A stretch of DNA of 64,000 nt, taken from Xylocopa sonorina. Taxonomy: Eukaryota; Arthropoda; Insecta; Hymenoptera; Apidae. The notes under the pieces were generated by a model. It did not search any database, was not told the DNA's origin, and saw only the letters and a list, made by a program, of their open reading frames with translations. Of the stretch, positions 61,989 through 64,000 are shown piece by piece (the first letter of the stretch is position 1; each line of letters opens with the position of its first letter). The stretch is from contig NC_135197.1 of the NCBI RefSeq assembly GCF_050948175.1, forward strand, positions 5,536,501-5,600,500. Reading direction: 5' to 3'. Made by a program: the position numbers and the translations under genes.

Positions 61989-62344
61989 ATGGTAGCATTT
62001 TTTCTGGCTCGTCATCTGTGCCTCGACGCATACACGAGCCGATGCACGGGTAACTCGTCAATAGCCGGCCGCGCGCGCTGTGATCTCCCAGACAGGATCG
62101 TTCATATTTACGAAGAGCACCGTGTCCGACACTCGTGTTCGATTTGCCTTACCAGTCTGAACGACATCCAGGATCGGTCGAACCCACGGCTTATGCCTGC
62201 GATCCCCTGCGAGCGGCCTGGATAAGAACGTTGGGCCCTTAATTGAGTAATGTAACGTCCAAGTGTACAGCGCGATCGTGCAGCGAATCGGTAGAACAAT
62301 TAAATAAAAGTACGACGTGGCGGGGAACAGAATCAGAGGTGTTC

Positions 62345-62855
62345 CATCTATGGTGATGGAGGATGTACAAGGAGGCATAAAGAGAGGGGAATGCAAAACC
62401 GAGAGAATTCAGACATGGAAAAATGTGACGATAAAGGAATATAAAGCACTGGGACTATTGAATACGAGAAGTTAAGAACGAGGGGGTAGAGGAGCAAAAA
62501 GAATCGCGAGGATGGGGACACAGAGGTATGGTAATATAGATACGTATGTAAGAACGTAACAATGCGGGGTATAGAAATATAGATCCCAACGAAGGGACAT
62601 GGAAATGCGGTAAAAAGAAAAACGAATAACGCGCGCTACCACGAAATTTTGAAGACACTCAACATAGCTATTCGACGAGTCCAGGTCGTTGCAGCGTACG
62701 ATCGTTTGTAGACACACGGTAATTGGTGGATCGAAAAAGGAAAAGGCGAAAAGGTACGAGCAGGGAGAGGAGACAGTTAAGGGTGAACAGCGGAATGGAA
62801 AGAAAGAGAGACACAAAGGGGGGAGAAAATGAGGTTCGCGGATAGATTTAAGCAC
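62345..62855. other. Purine-rich plus strand (strand-asymmetric block)
   Basis: About 500 bases in which the plus strand is strongly enriched in A and G (many AAAG, GGGA and GAGA words). This leaves a long minus-strand frame (62472-62858) full of Phe, Ser, Leu and Pro that merely mirrors the composition. There is no coding or element signature. It may be an untranslated or non-coding transcript. Confidence 0.4.
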
Positions 62856-64000
62856 CACCGGATGGATTCAATAACTGCAGCATCGAAGCTCGAGTGCTCG
62901 AACACGGGGCGAGTTCCAAGGTATTCCGGTTAAACGTGCGTGGCAACCGATATTTACCCATCTCATTATCGTCGGGATTTATGTTACGATCGGGCAGGGA
63001 ACTTTTCCAAGTCGGCTCGCTATTAGGGGAGCAGCTTTCGTCAATTACGCGGATCATTCCTGTCGTACCGTCGCCGGCTAGTTTCGTATCTTGTCCAAGG
63101 AATAAATAGGTCCGATCCTTTCTTCGTCCCACGTGATCGTAAAGTATCGAGAAGGAGATCGTCCGTGTGCCCCGCGTGTCTGCGCGTCGCCAGTTTTACA
63201 CGCTCGCCACGTCGTCTCGCGCGCGAGCGCATTAATCAGACCGCGATTCATACCTATTAGCCGTTTTGATAAATCAATTTGCCGGGTCGGGGGGGACGGA
63301 GCAATTTCAATGTGGCGCGCGCGTCGAACGCGCGGCGCCGTGGAAATTCTTGCGCCGCCTTTGTGTCTGCTCGCGAGGTTATTTTAAGGTTCCGAGTACG
63401 CGGGTACCGCGGCTGTGTATCGATATTTCAACGTCAGCCGGTGTTATGCGATGGAAAGACGTATACGAGAGGCATGCGAGACCGTTTCGAGGCCGAGCTT
63501 CTGACCGCGTGACAGCTTTTCGATCTGCACAGCCTCGAGGAGTATGGATCGTCCTGACGCGAGCAAAAGATCTGTCAAATTGCCGTGCTGGGGTATTTTT
63601 TAAATCGCGATTCAATGAAATCGATTCGCCGACGAAGAAGGGACAAAGCGAACGATCCATTAGAAATAAACTGGTGTTGATAGACACCGCGAGGATCCTA
63701 TAAGGTGATCAAGGTGTGAAATGAAAATTTTCTAGAGTTTAGTCGTCGCGTGGAAGCGACTAGGCCTTAGCTGAAGTTGTTTCACGCCTCGTTTGTATGT
63801 TACCGCACGACACACGTGAAAGCGAGAGTACACCATTCAATTTCGTTGCCCTTAATTACTTTTCTGTTCCAACGGTACGGCTGGCTATCGCCGTCCACGC
63901 CGGCTATCATCAATTACCAAATGCAAAACCGCGGCCGTAACCTCGATCACTGTCACTTTAACGTGATAAATGATTTATGCGCTTCTTCGATGTTTGCGAT
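62856..64000. other. No gene recognised (window end)
   Basis: A minus-strand frame (62848-63132) reads somewhat like protein but opens with GTG, not ATG, has no clear acceptor upstream and has a competing open frame on the plus strand. Nothing else is supported. Confidence 0.4.

Larger units (their letters stand above)
52760..62340. other. No gene recognised
   Basis: It is GC- and CpG-rich with overlapping open frames on both strands, none with a motif. A CGCGGCAATAAA copy lies at 53093-53104. Three (CT/GA) tracts are listed separately. The densest CG-rich part is about 57.0-60.4 kb. Confidence 0.5.

Noticed and set aside
62848..63132. Minus-strand frame with protein-like text
   Set aside because: It opens at GTG, has no convincing acceptor upstream, and an open frame exists on the other strand; no family recognised.

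Overview
The window looks like an insect nuclear genome, most probably Hymenoptera (ant, bee or wasp). The reasons are a non-coding background rich in CpG and TCGA words, short introns (66-110 bp) flanking a few longer ones, a TTAGG-type telomere-like trio, and a protein of arthropod kainate-receptor type. Nothing prokaryotic, organellar or viral was seen. The species cannot be fixed from the sequence alone.

Only the first quarter holds recognisable genes, both on the plus strand and both kainate-class ionotropic glutamate receptors (iGluRs). Gene A contributes just its terminal coding exon (3971-4165), which encodes the cytoplasmic tail after the fourth membrane segment. A long 3' UTR probably follows, ending at a poly(A) signal near 6501. 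Bases 1-3970 would then lie in its last intron. Gene B (10893-15616) is complete: 15 exons join in frame into an 889-residue subunit with signal peptide, amino-terminal domain, split glutamate-binding domain, three membrane segments, a Q-type pore loop and a basic tail. Its poly(A) signal is at 15840. The last introns of A and B enter the tail at the same place and in the same phase, which argues for a tandem duplicate pair. Kainate-class subunits assemble as tetramers, so A and B could be co-expressed partners; this is inference.

From about 15.9 kb to the end (48 kb) I could support no protein-coding gene and no RNA gene. Long open frames there occur on both strands without family motifs or consistent splice sites, as expected by chance in GC-rich DNA. 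The stretch does hold short non-coding structure: a recurrent word CGCGGCAATAAA resembling a posterior Hox-type site, a recurrent word TTTCGCTTTCGTT, two diverged direct repeats (about 37.0-37.3 and 52.4-52.8 kb), a hairpin at 19680, an AT-rich island near 20 kb, and (GA)n tracts concentrated between 47 and 62 kb. It may be an intergenic regulatory desert or a giant intron of a gene whose exons lie outside the window.
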